Source of the DNA: Anaeramoeba flamelloides
Lineage: Eukaryota; Metamonada; Anaeramoebidae
Direction of reading: 5' to 3'
DNA length: 64,000 bases
NCBI GenBank assembly: GCA_027625915.1
Contig: JANTQA010000015.1
Span: forward strand, 2,914,001-2,978,000
Numbering within the stretch: position 1 is the stretch's first letter; every line of letters begins with the position of its first letter. The position numbers were made by a program, and so were the translations under genes. This document shows, piece by piece, positions 12,115 through 24,062 of the stretch. Below the pieces are notes generated by a model. It ran no database searches. It saw only the letters and a list, made by a program, of their open reading frames with translations, and was not told the DNA's origin.

Positions 12115-12803
12115 AGGAAATTTTTTTCAAAAAAAAATCTCTAAATTTTGTATTTTTGAAATGCACCCATATAATAAACATTATTATACCTAACAATTTT
12201 CAAAAAGGTTTACAACTTTAATAGATATTAATAGGAATTGAAAAAAAAATGAAATTTTTCAGTTATATTTTTTTCATTTTTAATTGTAAAATTTTTGAAT
12301 TTTTTAATTGACATAGTAGAGAGATAATTTTCAAGTATTTTTTTAATGGTCTAAAAAGAAATATATTTTTCAATTTTAAAATAAAATATTTCAATCAAAA
12401 GATATCACTCAAATTAAATTGAAAATCTGATTTTTTATCTGTTTTTGGAATATTTTTTATCATTTTATTTTTTTCCATGTTTGAACTTTTATATACATTC
12501 CTGATTGTTTTGGGCAAATTACTTTAATATTTATTCTTTTTTCAATCTTAATGTTCAATCAAAAATTAATTCATTTCAACTTTTTTCATTAAAATAATAC
12601 CTAAAAAATAGGTGTTTTTTTCAAAAGTCGGTATTTTTGAAAAGGGGGGTATTCGGATTTTCATGATTTTAAAAGCTATCGTTTCTTAATTACATAAAAT
12701 TATGATAAATTTGAAAAAATAATTTATAAAAGAAGTATAACTGAAATCCAATATATAGTTTTGGCTAACTTTAATTTTCAGTGTTTAAATTTTCCTTGTA
12801 GTG
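12115..12803 (+). mobile_element. Family B element, solitary copy (~690 bp)
   Basis: Nearly the same sequence as each of the three tandem units at 56217-58306. It starts with AAGGAAATTTTTTTC and ends with AAATTTTCCTTGTAGTG, so the ends are inverted repeats of CACTACAAGGAAAATTT type, with the left tip decayed. Internal landmark: GTCGGTATTTTTGAAAAGG followed by a GGGGTATTCGG-like stretch. No transposase is encoded. Confidence 0.8.
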
Positions 12804-12834
12804 TAGTGATATAGGTGAAATTATTATTTCTCAC

Positions 12835-13330
12835 ATTTAGGTCAAATTTCAAATTTGGAAAATTCTCAATTTTTTTGGAATTGTTAATTCTATTGAAATA
12901 TATTGGCTGGGGTATTTAAAAATTCCTTTACGGGTAGATTAAAGTAAGTTAAGGTATGTTAGTTAGAGTATTTTTGGGCGGTTTGGATGGTATATTAGTG
13001 AATTTTGGCCAGGTATTTTGAAAAAAAAATAATAATAAGGAATTAGACTTTTGTAAGTTGTTTTAAGGGGTAAAAATTGTTCACTTAATTTTGGTGGTTA
13101 AAATTATTTTTTGAAAAAATTAGAGAAAATATTTAGTTTTGATCATTTCAATATTTTGGATTTTCAACAATTAAAATAATAAAATACTACTAATCGCAAA
13201 ATAATCTTTTTGATTTTTCCTCTTAAAACCATTTAAACATCATATAAAACTTTCATAACTATCAAAATAATCAATTCAATCTTCCAAAATACAAAAAAAA
13301 TCCTTTTGGGCAATTTTTTAATTTTGACAA
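12835..13330 (-). repeat. Family G repeat, copy 1
   Basis: Matches the reverse complement of 63541-64000. Shared stretches include TTTACGGGTAGATTAA, a GGTTTGGATG block, ATTTCAATATTTTG, AAAATACTACTAATC and AATAATCTTTTTGATTTTTCC. The GGTAGATTAA-AGTAAGTTAA-GGTATGTTAG segment is a degenerate 10-bp periodicity. Class unknown. Confidence 0.65.
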
Positions 13331-14248
13331 TTATTAATATAGACAAAATATTTGATAATCTAGTTTAATTTATAGATCGTTTTTATAGATAATTAGAAAT
13401 TCTATTTTTACAGTTTTTTTTCCAGTAATTTGAATATTCGTACTTTTTTTGAAACTAGTAAATACAAATAACTTTGTGTGTTTAATCTTATTGTATAAAT
13501 ATAAGAAATAATAAACACAAAACAAATAATATATTGTAAAGCGAAAAAAAATGATATATGATTTTAGAATCACTAAATATTAGATTTTATGAAATTTAAA
13601 ATATTTCATTATATTTTATTGATTATTATTTGAATCAATAATTCCTATATTTATACAAAAAAATATTTGGGATTACTCTTCATATTTGGCTTTTTTATAA
13701 TTATAAATTAATATTAATATTTTTGTTCATAACCATTTTTAATTGTCAACATTAATGAAATCACAAATATCTGAAAAGCAAAAACCAAATCACAGAAGAA
13801 ACAAATCATTCCTTAAAAACTATCAAATTGTATTATTCGGGATCAAATCAATTAAAAGAAGAAACAAATTATCTTTAAAGAATAATTCAAATTAAAATGA
13901 TTCATCAAATTAACAAATTGAAATTTAGTTCTTCTTTTATATTTGAGTCCATTAATTATTTTTGAGAGTCTCAAAAATATCCAAATTTCTAGATAAATTT
14001 GTAATAAATGATGAATCAAAGAAAAACATTACAAATAATAGTATAATAAAATATGTTATTCAGGTGAATTCCTCCATTTTTTCAACCATAATTGATTTTT
14101 TACCTTGATTCCTTACTCTTACTTTTCATTTTTAGGTTCTATTAAGGCTTACGATAAAAAAGTCAGTTGAAATATTTTCATAATGATTATATTTGATTTT
14201 TATTTTATTTTTCATAATAAGTGAATATCTGTAAAATATATTAATATA

Positions 14249-14783
14249 AACTAAAATTCAAAATTTTCCACACAGCTAAGAGGTTCCAAACAATCACAAT
14301 AATATAATTTCATTGAAATTGGAGATAATTTTGAATTTTGTAAAATATGAAAATCATTTTTTCATCTTTTAGTTTTTGTTTTCATTACATTGTTTGAATT
14401 ACATGATATATTTAGTTGGATCAAAATTTTTTTGAGCAATTGATACTATGTTAAATTTGAGTTGTTTCAAATAGAAGAATTTGAATAAAATTAGTTGGTA
14501 GTATCTACCTTTGATCGATCAATAATTCCTAATAGAATTTAAACAAATTTACTAATCAATTTTTTTGTTTTGCTCTCTCCAAAGTTTTTAACACATCCAT
14601 GATTAATTTTTCTAACAATAATTATTTATTTGTTGTTTTGTGAGTATTTTAATTTGTAAAAAAGTGTTAACATTTCAATTAGCGAATGACTCAAATTTAG
14701 TAAATCTTCTTGTATTGATTAAATAAGTTTTTTTTTTTCACAAATCGAATTTTGGTGAGTTAAAAATTTTGAATTGGTGTTTA
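14249..14783 (+). repeat. Family D repeat, copy 3
   Basis: Solitary forward copy of the element paired in inverse orientation in the MAPK intron. It starts with AACTAAAATTCAAAATTTTCC and ends with GTTAAAAATTTTGAATTGG. Both ends share the AATTCAAAATTTT inverted terminus. Confidence 0.7.
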
Positions 14784-15784
14784 ATTAATAATTGAATTTT
14801 TATTAAAAACGTCTAAAAGAATCTATTTTTGATTTTTGATATTATTTTTAAAACAAATAAATGAAACAGGATTTAATCCGGCTTTTCCTCACTTTTTAAT
14901 TAACAATTAAAAACTTTTAATATGAAACCGAATAAGAGGGATTCTCATCCGGTGAGTTTCCCCAGTGCTATTTTTGTCAAATTTTCCTCTTTTTTTCAAA
15001 TTGATTGAAACATATCTTGATTAATCCTGGAAAATCCCAAATTTACTTATTTATTTTTTTTATTTGTTTTTAATGTTTTAGTAATTTTCAACAAGTTAGT
15101 TTCAAAAATTGAGTAATTAGGGAGGGGGGGGGGATAGATTCTTTATTTTAGTAGGTGATTAGAAAACAATATATATTACTTAACCTTTCAATATTATTGT
15201 TTTTTTTTGATTTTAAATAGGTTTATTTGTCAAGTTAAAAATTTCCAAATTTTTTCAATGTGTATTTTTTTGCAATGTAAACTAAATATAATAATTAATA
15301 GTCCATGTTGCATTAGAATTTTGAACTGTATTTGTATCGTTTTGAAGTATCCCCCCCCCCCATAATGAAAAGCTCGAAAATAAATCATTTTTTCGCTTTT
15401 TTATTTTTTCCACATTATTTTGTTAAAATGGAAAATAAAAATGAAAAATTGGAAAGAAGTAACAGATGAATTAATGAAAAAATTGGTTTCAAATATGAAA
15501 AAGAGATTACATTTAATTATTCAAATGGAAGGGGAATCAATAAATGGGTTTTATTAATTTTTTAAAATTTCTATTTTGTATGTAATGCTTATTTCAATAT
15601 AAATAACCCAATTTTTTTTAATTGTTTTTTATTTATTTTTTTTTTATATTATTTTTAGACGAAAAATAAATATCTCTTAAGTATAAAACTGAATATTAAA
15701 ATAGAAATTTCAATATTATAATAGATAACTCAATTATTAACAATATATTTCTTTAAAATTTGATTTTTAATTGGGTGATGATTT

Positions 15785-16221
15785 TGAAATAGAGTTTATA
15801 TTTTTTTCTCTTCCTAAATCTGAAATAATACAAAAGAAAAACTAATAAGTCGGTTGGTATCAAATAAACAGAAGGAATTTTTGAATTGTCAATTAAAATT
15901 TTCATATTTCATTTACTTAATTTCCTAAAACAAAAATTTTTTTTTGAAAAGCTCCAAATAAAACCAAACATAAATAACAATTCCAATTAATAACCCAAAA
16001 ATCAATTTTTTTTTAATAAAACACCTTCCAATCGATAAGTCTCACTCTCTTCAGTTTGGATTTTTGAAAAAATAAAAACATAAATTGCATTTTTTCAACG
16101 ACTATTAAACCTTTTTTAACATTTATACAAAGTTGAAGATCGATCAGCTCAGAAACAAAACAACATATCCTCTCCACATCATAAAAGACAACCTTTTCTC
16201 TTGTTTCAGGAATTGTAAGCC
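15785..16221 (+). mobile_element. Family A TTAA foldback element, left-truncated copy
   Basis: The right arm is clear: GAAGATCGATCAGCTCAGAAAC, then GTTTCAGGAATTGTAAGCC, followed by TTAA at 16222-16225. The central part (AAAGCTCCAAATAAAACC) matches the complete copy at 24844-25396. The outer left arm is missing. A minus-strand open frame of 78 codons over the right arm (16013-16249) is therefore not considered a gene. Confidence 0.65.
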
Positions 16222-16788
16222 TTAAATGGAAATGCCATTTAAAAAACAAAATTTAAGTTTTAAAAATCAAGGAATATGTTTGAAAGAGAAAATACACTAC
16301 CAAATGACTTTTCATTGAAATAATAAAGTGCTTTTAAAACTGTACAACTTTATAGCAATGTTGGAACTTTAAACATTATTTCAAATAATGGTGGAGTTGA
16401 ATAAAATAAAAGTAAAAAACCGTTTTTGAATGGATGATAAATTCAAAACAAGTTGACAAAATGTTTTTTGCTTGGTTACATTTAGTAAATACTTTGTGGA
16501 ATGATTCAATCAATAATTTTGTTGAAAAGCTTGGCTGATCGTGAGATCAGTGGTTCTAATTCTGATTGTTGACAAAGTGGAAAAAAAGTGCAAAATATAT
16601 TTTTATCAAGCTCTAATACCAAAAATTCAAAAGTAAAAAACCAAAGAATTAATTAATTTTTTTGAAAAAACAATCCCGATCAAAACAAAAAAGAGATGAA
16701 AAAACATTAAAATTTTTCATAAAATAATTTAATTTTGCTCTTTCTTTTGTGTTTGTGTGATTAATTATTAATAAGTGGTGAAAAATTA

Positions 16789-18153
16789 TTATTTTTTTTT
16801 CTTAAGAAGCGAATCTACTAAGCCTTCTAAAGGTTTAAGTTCTGTTCTATTAATTAATTTAAATTCATTTACAAAAAAGATAAAGTGTTTAAAGCTTGTG
16901 TTTAGGTGTGCTTCGGCGCCAAGTGTTGAGATTTGTGTAAAATGGTTATGGTAAATATGTGCAAAAACACGAAACAATCTCTTGAGAATTGTTTTGACTA
17001 CTGGAAGAAAATTGTTCGGAAATGATTCTCCTGTTATTTAGGAATTAAAAAAGAGTTTGATTTTTTTTAAAAGAGAAGAGAAAACCAAAAAAAAAAAGAA
17101 ATTTCAAAGTGGTTGTGGTGTGGTTTTAGATAAAAAAAAAAAACGAAAAAAGAATAAAACAAAAAGAAAGAAAAAAGAAAGAAAAAAGAAAAAAATTACC
17201 CATTTGAGAAGGGAAGATTTGTTCATTATCTAATAACGATTGGATCCAAGTCATTAATTTGTCAATGTACTCTGGCGCTGACAATTTTAAAAGGGCCTTT
17301 TTCTCTATTTTGAGTACAAAGATTTATAAAAAAAAAGAAACAGAAAACAAAAAATAAGTCAAAAACAAGAAACTTTCAAGTCTAAGTGTTGATTTGGCAA
17401 GAAATTAAAAGGAAGATAGATCAAACTGTTTCTTGTTTCTGCCCAAAAATATTCGTATTTAGGACCGGCATTCATTAGTGGACAATTTTCACATGTGCAA
17501 AATTCAGTAATTGTACCATAGAGCATATTAATTTGGTTAAAAAAATCAACAGCTATCATAATTTGAATTTTGTTTTTGTTTTTTTTTTGTTTTTATTTTT
17601 AAAAGTTTTGTTTTGTTTTGTTTTGTTTTGTTTTGAAAAAAGAAAAATTAAAACCGAAGGTTAACCAAATTGAAAAAAAACAACAAAAGTTAATTTTTAA
17701 TTAAAAATACGGTTTGCACAAGCCATTTTAAAAAAAGAGTGGTACAAAACTTTCAAATAGAGTTACTCAGGTTGCTTCGTGAGTAAGTCAAACAGTTTGT
17801 TTAACACTTTTGATAACTTTTATTCCACACTTTTTTAGATGCCTGTATAAGTCCAAAGACAAACAAAAAAAACAAAAACAAAACAAAGTGTTGGGGTTTT
17901 CAAAAAACCACCCAAGCACTTAGTATCATAATTTTAAACTTTTTTTGAAAAACAGTTAAGAAACTATTTTTGGATACATACTATTACTTGCTAACCATTC
18001 ATTTTGATCTTCTCCTTCTGGTAGTTGAACTGCTAGTCGAAGATTTCCACTTCCTAAAGTAGCTTCTGCGTATTTTTTTAATTCGTTTTGTTTTCCTTGT
18101 TCTTTGATGCGCCTCTTGGCTCTGAAAGTTGAACTTTTTTTAAAGATGTTCAT
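16789..18153 (-). CDS. mob1: MOB1 kinase activator, four exons
   Basis: Reading the minus strand, exons 18153-17982, 17552-17427, 17304-17200 and 17030-16789 join in frame through GT-AG introns of 429, 122 and 169 bp, giving 214 residues, close to human MOB1A (216). The protein reads [15 protein letters not shown] at the start, then [70 protein letters not shown] and [16 protein letters not shown]. Every splice restores family sequence, for example SN|TVDFF and QM|GESFP. The zinc ligands expected for the Mob fold are present: C76 and C81, H159 and H164. MOB1 binds and activates NDR/LATS-type kinases and binds Hippo/Ste20-type kinases, in mitotic exit, cytokinesis and growth control. No kinase partner of this class is in the window. 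Confidence 0.95.
17605..17634. repeat. TTTTG pentamer microsatellite
   Basis: Five or so head-to-tail TTTTG units lie in MOB1 intron 1, upstream of exon 2 when read on the minus strand. Confidence 0.8.
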
Positions 18154-18709
18154 AAAAATTAATAATGAAAAAAAGAAAAATGAGAAACAAAATCGACCTT
18201 TGAATCTCTTAAATTGGAAAATTGCATGAAGTCAACCTGAGTATCCTAAAAAGTGAATTTATATAACTGGACTGAATGTTGTGTAACTATCTTTGAAAAA
18301 ATTCTTTTTGATATTTTTGTTTTTTCTGCTTTTTGAAAATAGACTTGATCAATTTCACAAAACCCTTACTGATTAATTACAATAAAGGCTTGGAAATTTT
18401 TCATTTGTTTTCCTTTTTGAAATTTTTATTGCTTAAGCTTTGAATAAAGCATTTTAGGAAGTAAACTGTTAAGAAACTCGGTAAAATTAGTTGTTCTTCA
18501 AAATATTCTTTGTCTTTTACTGTTTGATAAGAAACAGCTCGAAGATTTATTAAAAATGCAAATTGAACTAAAAATTTTTTGAAATTTTTTAGAATTTATC
18601 AGTACTTGTAATTTAAAAACGTTCATATTTTTTTTCTGGTTTAGAGAAAAAAAATAATTCAATACCCAAAAGTGTACCTAAGAGAAAATCAATTTAGAAG
18701 ATTAATTAA

Positions 18710-18970
18710 GGTTTAAAATCTCTTTAACTGGAAAAAATGATAATCTTGTATTTAGGTATAAGACCAAATGCTATTTTGGATCTTGGCTGATCGATCTTCA
18801 ACTTTCTTACTAATTTAGATTTCGAAATAAAAAAAAAATAAATAAATTCACTTTTTGTATAAATAGTAAAATTCTAACCAAGTTGAAGATAGATCAGCTA
18901 AAAACAAAAATAATGTTTAGACACACTTAACACAAGATTATCCTTATTTGAGTTTCGGAGATTGTAAACC
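18710..18970. mobile_element. Family A TTAA-flanked foldback element, short copy
   Basis: A 261 bp palindromic element flanked by TTAA on both sides (18706-18709 and 18971-18974). The left end GGTTTAAAATCTC pairs with the right end GAGATTGTAAACC, and the arms run inward through ATAATCTTGT and GATCGATCTTCAACTT to a short A/T-rich centre. The arms match those of 24844-25396. No coding capacity. Confidence 0.8.
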
Positions 18971-19280
18971 TTAATTGATGTTTTGAGAAAATTTTATTCA
19001 GTAATTGGAGTTTTAAAAATTTTTTTCCACTTTTTCGAAATATCATAAAAATTTATTGTTTTAGGAAATTGCAATGAAGTTTTGAAAATTCTTTATTTTT
19101 ATTAAGTAAAATTTGATATTTAATAGTTTGTTTTTTGATTTTTTTTTTGTACCACGGGCTTTAAGAAAACAACACTCTGTTTACTTATTGTTTATAATCC
19201 TGGTTTTGATCAATCTAATGTTTATGTCTTCTAGAAAAAAGAAATGAAAAATTTTATTCATAATCTTAAAAAAATCAAGT

Positions 19281-19786
19281 ATAGTCGTGAAAAAATACCT
19301 GACATGAAAACAAATCCCAGAAAAAGATTTTTAATTGTGAATATTAGGAAAATTGTTGTAGAATTTCTTATATTTTATAACAAATCCTTTTTATAAGAAA
19401 CCAAGATTTTTATGATCCTAGTAATAAACCTACCTAAAGTTTATTAAAGTAGGGTTTCTCTGGAATACTCTAGCAATTTTTTGATAGGACAAGTAGATCA
19501 ACCTTTTTTTGATAAAGATAAAGTTTTATAGAAGTTTTCTTAGAGTTTGGAAAATGATAAAATTTCTTCTTGTTTTTTGATTGATTTAATGGTGTTTTGA
19601 ACAAGTTTAATTTCATTAATCATCATTCTAATGAGTTGGTGAGTTATAATTATAAAAGTTCGATTCTTAAAAAATAAAAGGATTTGAATATAAATATTGG
19701 CAATTACACAACATTTTTATCAATATTCACAACAAAAAATTTTGTTGGTGATTTTTTTCCATGTTGGGTATTTTTTTCACTACTTC
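19281..19786 (+). mobile_element. Family E MITE-like element, copy 2
   Basis: About 506 bp. The left end TAGTCGTGAAAAAATACC and the right end GGTATTTTTTTCACTACTT are inverted repeats, and similarity continues inward through GATTTTTAATTGTGAATATT. Internal core AATAAACCTACCTAAAGTTT matches the copies at 10275 (reverse) and 46174. Confidence 0.75.
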
Positions 19787-21242
19787 ATACAAGGTTTCTT
19801 TTAACAACAGTTTTTTTTTTTTTTTAGTTTTGTTTTTGCACAACATATATTAGTTTGTGTAATATACATATTAATCGAATTAAACCATATAAATAATTAA
19901 GTTGATGAGAATATTCTAAATAAAAAATATTCATAAAAAAAATTAATTAATTCTTGAAAAATACATTTAATTGTAGAGTTTGAAACATTTTTATATTGTT
20001 TCCAAATCAAGATAATTTCTCTATTTTAGTAGTAAAAATATATATTATCACTTTTTAGATAATAATTGTTTTGTGTGAATATTGAAAAAATCAAATGAAA
20101 TAAAGAATTTATACATATCGAATTTGTGAACATAAATAATAAACTATATTATTTATAAAAAAAACTAATTTCGAGATCAATAAATCAAAAAAAAATTAAA
20201 ACTAAAAACAGATAAATATATACTTTACCAATTGTTGTTTTTACAATTACCAGTCTTCATAAGTGTTAATTGGTAAAATTTAGAGCAAATTAAGAATATT
20301 TAATCTTACCTCTAATACTGTACTAATCATAAAAATTTGAATTTCAAATTCATTTAACAGTCAAATTTAATCTTTTCAACCAATATACGATCTATAGATA
20401 CTATTTTATTGTAATATTTTAGTCTCTTTACTTTTATTCTTATCAAAAGATTTTCAAAATGCTTAGTTCTTGAATTTTTTTTTTTTAATCCGAAATTATC
20501 CTTTCACCATAATTTTGTAAGTAAAAAAAAATAATGAAATATAAAATATATTATAATAACGAAATAAATAATATCTATTTTCTAAATATACACTTCCAAA
20601 ATAAAATTTCCTGGAATAAAATCTATAAAATAATTAATGTTAATTAGATTTCTAAAAAAAAATACTGATTGAAAATGAATCTTCCAATATCTTTTTCTTA
20701 AAAACATGTTCTATGTTTGATAATTAATGTTTTTAGAACATAATTCTAATTATTTTTTTTTTTGTTTGTCAGTTTTCAAAAATAAATTTTATTCAAATCC
20801 TTTTTGAATTCATTTTCACTTGGAAATTTGAAATTTTAATAAAAATGTTAATTTCCATATTTTGTAAAAAAAAAAAAACGACCAATTTCAAATATACATA
20901 ATAAAAAATAAAATTATTTAAATTAGCTATGTTACCTCTGAAATTTTTCATCAATCACACCAAATTTCTATTAATTAAGCCCCAATATCAAGATACAAAT
21001 TACTTTTGTAACAAATAAATAGGTGTGAAAAAAATATAATTGACAAATACAAATAAATTTTTATTTAATTCAGAATGAAAAATATGAAAATTGAACGAAA
21101 ATATTGAAAAATTGCTGGATATATATATATATAAAACTTATCACCTGATGTAGATCTGAGAAACATCGCCACATTTTTTATATTTTTTCTATTTTTTTTT
21201 CTAGGGATAAATATCAAACTGAATTCAAATATTTCCCAAATA

Positions 21243-21438
21243 CAGTCAGTTTCACTTTTAAGGCACAAACTTTCAACGAAATTTAAGTCATAAAAAAATT
21301 CTCAAATTAAAGCACAAAATTCAGATTCTAGTAAAATAAATTGCAAAAAAAAAAATTCCAAATTTTGTGCCTTAATTTGAGATTTTTTTGTGCCTTAAAT
21401 TTTGTTGAAAGTTTGTGCCTTAAAAGTGAAACTGACTG
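21243..21438. mobile_element. Family C palindromic MITE, copy 1
   Basis: A 196 bp near-perfect palindrome with ends CAGTCAGTTTCACTTTTAAG and CTTAAAAGTGAAACTGACTG. TA precedes it; TT follows where a TA would be expected. The CAGT tip and TA flank resemble Tc1/mariner-type non-autonomous elements. A minus-strand open frame that starts here is a by-product. Confidence 0.85.
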
Positions 21439-22590
21439 TTAATTGATTTACAATATTTCATCATCATTTCTTAAAATTGTGAAAACCAACTTTAATTTTG
21501 TTATTTAAAATATTTTTTTTCATTTCTTAATTGGAAAATGAAAGCCTTTGAAAATTTTTATATTTTGCAATTGAATATTAAATATATATAAATTCAAAAA
21601 GAATAAAAATTTAGTATAAATCAAAAAATTATCTGTTTAACAACTTAACCCCCCCCTTTATATATATATATATATATTCAAAAATTAAAGCCTAACGATT
21701 TCTATTTATAAAATGTTTATTGTTGATTAGTTACACCAATATTCATAACACCACTATTAAAAAATGTAAATTTAAAAGCTCAAATTTTCATTCCCCTCTT
21801 TATAGTTCACATGAGGTGAAAACCAGATAAAAAAATACCTTTTAATTCCGCTATATTTTTTGATAGTAAAAAGGTTAATTTATAATAAGAATAATCAATA
21901 AATATTTATTTTTAGAGTTTGAAAATATTCAATATTTGATCATTATCGTTCTAATAAGGTATTTCCAAAAAAGTGCGGTATTTTTTTTTTACATTTCATA
22001 AAAAATAATCTTTTTTAGTGAAATTATAAATGAATTGACAATACCAAATTAAGATTAATATTAATATCGATTGAATAATGGCTAAGATATTTATTCCAAA
22101 ATATGTTGGATGAAATATTTCCAAAAAATGAAAAAAAAAATATTGTAATTTTTTTGTGAAAAACAATCTAGTTCCAATTGCAATAAAAAAATGGAAATAT
22201 AGAAAGGATACAAATGATTTTTTAAACAATAAAATATATTTATATTTTTTCAATTCTATTTAAAATTATGTTGAGATTGAAACAAGTTAACGAAACGGTT
22301 TTTTTCAATCAAAAAGATAATAATAAACACCAATTTTTTCTGATGAAAAATATCAGATAAAATCAAGAACAGAAAATTTAATATCTTTTATTTATGTAAT
22401 ACAATACTAAGAAACAAATTGAATTATTATCAAGAATAAATAAATGATGGATAATGTTTTTCAATGTTTAAATACTTTTTTGAAGATTGAGTTTAAAAGA
22501 TATATTTTAAAATAAATTTGCCCACTTTCTAGGAAATAACTTAGGTATTTAAACCATATCCTAACTTTATTAATTCTAAGTGATGAAATA

Positions 22591-22798
22591 CAATATTACC
22601 TATACCATTATGAAGGTACAAACTTTCAACCAAATTTAAGATGTAGAAAAAAAATATGAATTAAAACACAAAATTATTTATTTGAGGAAAATACTTAATT
22701 CAATAAAAAAGAATTCCCACTATATATACCATCGTCTCTATTTTTTTTTGTACCATAAATTTCCTTCAAAGCTTGAGCCTCTATTGCAACTCTGATTG
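22591..22798. mobile_element. Family C palindromic MITE, diverged copy
   Basis: Diverged relative of 21243-21438: it keeps GGTACAAACTTTCAACCAAA on the left and TTCAAAGCTTGAGCC, then CTGATTG followed by TA, on the right. The left tip is poorly preserved, so its start is approximate. Confidence 0.55.
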
Positions 22799-24062
22799 TA
22801 TATTAATTTATAAAAATAATTTAAAGCTTAATGGATTAATGAAAAAACCAAAAAATTCCAATTTTTAATATTTTTTTTTGTTTTTTACAAAATTTATTAA
22901 TTCACACAAAAACTTTACCATATTCTAAACGTTATTTCAATAATCGTGACTAACCTGAAATAATAAATTGATATATATATATATATATATTAGTATTCAA
23001 GAACAATTAATCATTAAATCTGATTTGTAATCCTGTCTTAAATCATTCTAAACTTATATAAATACCATATATTTCAAAAAATAAAAAAAAATAAAACTAA
23101 AAACATAAAAAAAATCGAGTTACTATTTTTGAAATGGATAATAACAGATTTTTTATTACTGAACTTTCACTGAAAAAAAGTTAACAAGAAGATTTTTTAC
23201 TAATAATTAAATACACTTTATAAGACATTATATCACCTCAAACTTATTTGTGATTCTATATCTTTACGAAGATCTTTTTTTTTCAACATGATCTTTTGCA
23301 AAAAAAAAGTAAAAAATATCAAAAAAAAAAGAAAAACAAAAAGAAAAAGAAAAATTTGCAAAATTAGTAAAAATGAAACTGATACAAGAAATTGAAAATA
23401 TGATTCTGATCAAAAAATTAGAAAATATATTTTTGATAAGAATATATGATATAAACCCTCAAAACAACTTCCAGTAACCTAATAAAGTGAGTCAAAATTT
23501 TTGAAATCTAGTTGAGAAACAAAACAAAAAAAAATTAAAAACAATTTTAACTAGCTCCCACTTCACTTATTTTTCACTTATCTTAAATATATAATAGGAG
23601 TGTTCATTAAACTCTCTTCAATTTCAAAATAAAGTGGAACATATTAAACGTAAGTGGATTTTGATTTTCAAATATTCTAAAGGTAAATTTGACATTATAT
23701 TCTAAAAATTATTTTTTTAACAAAGTATTGAAAAAAAAAACCAAAAAATAAGAATTTGAACAAGATCTCGAGACTCAGTATTATTTTATTTTGAAAATAT
23801 GTTTCTAGTAAATGGAAATAATACATACAGAACAAAAAATTTGATTGTCCTTTAAAAATAGATAAAACCAAAAAAAAAAAAATTTTCGTTCAATATTTTT
23901 AAATACATTAACTCTCTTTTCCAAAAAGTTCGTGAAAAAAAGGTATATCAAATATATGTTAATTTTGGAATGTTTTATGAAATTTAAATCATAAATATCA
24001 TTTAAAAATTAAAAAGATTCATTACGAAAATATTTAAATTCAAAATCATTTATTTTTTTTTA

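Larger units (their letters stand above)
11490..16788. other. Intergenic region between MAPK and MOB1
   Basis: No gene is supported. It holds a family B element (12115-12803), a family G repeat (12835-13330), a family D repeat (14249-14783), an oppositely oriented pair of G and C runs (15124-15361) and a foldback element relic (15785-16221). A short inverted repeat, TTAATTCAAA with TTTGAATTAA, lies directly at the MAPK stop codon (11487-11508). About 13330-14240 and 16260-16780 contain nothing recognised. Confidence 0.6.
18154..24062. other. Intergenic region between divergent MOB1 and TRAPPC9 genes
   Basis: The promoters of both flanking genes should lie in this 5.9 kb, but no core motif can be identified with confidence. 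It holds a family A foldback (18710-18970), a family E MITE (19281-19786) and two family C MITEs (21243-21438, 22591-22798). A TA dinucleotide run is at about 22971-22990. About 19800-21240 and 22800-24060 hold only A+T-rich sequence with poly-A runs. Confidence 0.55.

Noticed and set aside
16013-16249. 78-codon minus-strand frame next to MOB1
   Set aside because: It covers the right arm of a foldback element that is present, without the frame, at three other places.
21065-21268. 67-codon minus-strand open frame
   Set aside because: It begins inside a palindromic MITE and runs into A/T-rich sequence; no recognisable protein.
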